Below, in pieces: positions 5,080-5,957 of a DNA stretch of 5,957 nt. A program made the position numbers and the translations under genes. Position 1 is the first letter of the stretch, and the number at the start of each line of letters is the position of its first letter. The notes beneath the pieces were generated by a model that saw only the letters and a program-made list of their open reading frames with translations, searched no databases and had not been told where the DNA came from. The DNA comes from Campylobacterales bacterium (lineage in GTDB: Bacteria > Campylobacterota > Campylobacteria > Campylobacterales > QNZT01): positions 1-5,957 of the forward strand of contig JALSQA010000001.1 of the NCBI GenBank assembly GCA_026985685.1, in the 5' to 3' direction.

Positions 5080-5796
5080 TTAATGTCCACCAAACATATT
5101 TCCAAGACCTTTCATCAACTTTTGAACATCTTCCATCTTTGGTACTTGAGGAGTAGGAGCTGATGATTTTTCACTATTTTCAGACTTTGTTTGTTCTTGT
5201 ATATACTCATTTAATGTATGAATTGGATAGTTTGGCAGTGCAAATTTACTACTAGGAACATGAACACCAAATTTTACTTTGGTTGCATGTTGCATCGTTT
5301 TGATACCAAGCATACTTGATTCAAGTTTAAGTAAAACACCTTTATAAAACCACATTTTTGATCCCATAGCCGTCCATATATCACAAGGATATCCAAGCAC
5401 TTTACCCTTACCTATCTTTTTACCACCCATTTGTTTTAACATATCTTCACCCATAGCTTTCATGTTTTTGTCACCCATCATGCTTTGCATATCACTTTTA
5501 ATGATAATCTTTTTCTTCTCATCTACAGTATATACCATACCATTGACAAATTTTGTTTTTACATGGTTAGCATTTCCACCCTGGTGAATAGTCTCTTCTC
5601 TTAGTTCAACATTTCCATAATCTTTAAAATAGAGTTTAGAACTACCTTCAGAATTTGTAGCAAATCCTAAAAGATTCCCTTTAGTACTTGTCTTGTACTC
5701 CACAATCCCAGAAGAAACCCCATAACGCTTTGCATTAGCATAAACACAAGAGGTTAAAACAGTAACAGACAACAGAATAAAAATAAATTTTTTCAT
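5080..5796 (-). CDS. uncharacterised exported protein or lipoprotein, Met-rich segment
   Basis: A 238-residue protein I cannot assign to a characterised function; a remote likeness to DUF4412-type exported proteins is possible but unproven. It has a clear signal peptide: KK, then a hydrophobic core (4-14). LTSC (14-17) fits a lipobox, giving a lipoprotein cleaved before C17; just after it AxA (A20-N-A22) would also suit ordinary signal peptidase cleavage. The mature part is probably mainly beta-strand, with repeated short segments such as GIVEYKTS (30-37), KLYFKDYGNVEL (54-65) and KMWFYKGVLLKL (147-158). Residues 103-123 hold seven methionines. One cysteine, C138 (GYPCDIW), lies in the mature domain. 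A Ser/Thr/Pro/Lys/Gln-rich linker (about 201-220) leads to a short C-terminal helix-like tail rich in Met and Gly. The start is fixed by AAAGGA 7 bases upstream. It has its own promoter and is followed by the metK palindrome. Confidence 0.8.
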   Translation of the reverse strand: MKKFIFILLSVTVLTSCVYANAKRYGVSSGIVEYKTSTKGNLLGFATNSEGSSKLYFKDYGNVELREETIHQGGNANHVKTKFVNGMVYTVDEKKKIIIKSDMQSMMGDKNMKAMGEDMLKQMGGKKIGKGKVLGYPCDIWTAMGSKMWFYKGVLLKLESSMLGIKTMQHATKVKFGVHVPSSKFALPNYPIHTLNEYIQEQTKSENSEKSSAPTPQVPKMEDVQKLMKGLGNMFGGH

Positions 5797-5823
5797 AGCA
5801 ATATCCTTTAAAGTTATATTTTA

Positions 5824-5829
5824 ATTATA
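5824..5829 (-). promoter_or_regulatory. -10 box of the exported-protein promoter
   Basis: A consensus TATAAT on the minus strand in the context TGTGTTATAATTAAAA, about 28 bases before the ATG and 15 bases before its Shine-Dalgarno. No -35 hexamer is recognisable, as is common in Campylobacterota. This is the best single promoter element in the window. Confidence 0.6.
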
Positions 5830-5957
5830 ACACAATATTTGCATGTATCATAGCTTTCTACACAACTCAAAATTATTTTAAATCCCAATATTTAGATATT
5901 ATTATGTTTTTAACTTCAAAACAAGTGCAAAATTTAATAAATATACTAACTTTATAG

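Noticed and set aside
5873..5956. A minus-strand frame open at the right edge, possibly the tail of an upstream gene
   Set aside because: Only 27 codons before a TAA; composition is no different from non-coding AT-rich DNA and a second frame is also open for a time. It cannot be decided without sequence to the right.
5904..5957. A 17-codon plus-strand reading frame (starting MFLTSKQV) ending in TAG at the last base, in a stop-free run from about 5799
   Set aside because: The start vaguely recalls HTH-type excisionases, but there is no Shine-Dalgarno and short open frames are common in such AT-rich DNA.

Overview
This AT-rich window reads as chromosomal housekeeping DNA from a member of the Campylobacterota (the former epsilonproteobacteria), most like Sulfurimonas, Sulfurovum or a relative. 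The evidence is the low GC content, the lysine- and isoleucine-rich proteins, promoters with a good -10 box but no clear -35 box, an L32 sequence of the epsilonproteobacterial kind, and the gene order ferredoxin - ndk - DUF177 - rpmF - plsX - fabH. From memory, Campylobacter jejuni has the same order around its fdxA/ndk/fabH region. The genus assignment is inference.

All nine genes lie on the minus strand, so transcription runs from high to low coordinates. Upstream first: an uncharacterised exported protein or lipoprotein (5080-5796) with its own strong -10 box; metK (3852-5009); an Alvin-type 2[4Fe-4S] ferredoxin (3491-3766); then, after a hairpin that probably terminates ferredoxin transcription, a compact six-gene run: ndk (2934-3347), a DUF177/YceD protein (2558-2914), rpmF (2403-2555, only 50 codons), plsX (1396-2394), fabH (388-1383, TTG start) and a HIT-family protein (21-383). 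Gaps inside this run are only 19, 2, 8, 12 and 4 bases, so one transcript with translational coupling is likely. No gene-free stretch exceeds 300 bases. The longest are 5797-5957 (161 bases: promoter of the exported protein, otherwise nothing supported) and 3348-3490 (143 bases: terminator plus ndk promoter).

The six-gene run links nucleotide balance (Ndk), ribosome assembly (L32 and the DUF177 protein, tied to 23S rRNA in other systems) and the start of membrane lipid synthesis (PlsX makes acyl-phosphate for phospholipids; FabH makes the first condensation of fatty-acid synthesis). This is a widely conserved growth-linked cluster. MetK supplies S-adenosylmethionine, and the ferredoxin is a low-potential electron carrier, plausibly for 2-oxoacid oxidoreductases.

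I found no mobile element, CRISPR array, RNA gene or new multi-gene system. The points most worth a second look are modest: the Met-rich exported protein, a long AT-rich palindrome in front of metK, a shared extended -10 motif, extra cysteines in the ferredoxin, and a HIT gene coupled to fabH.
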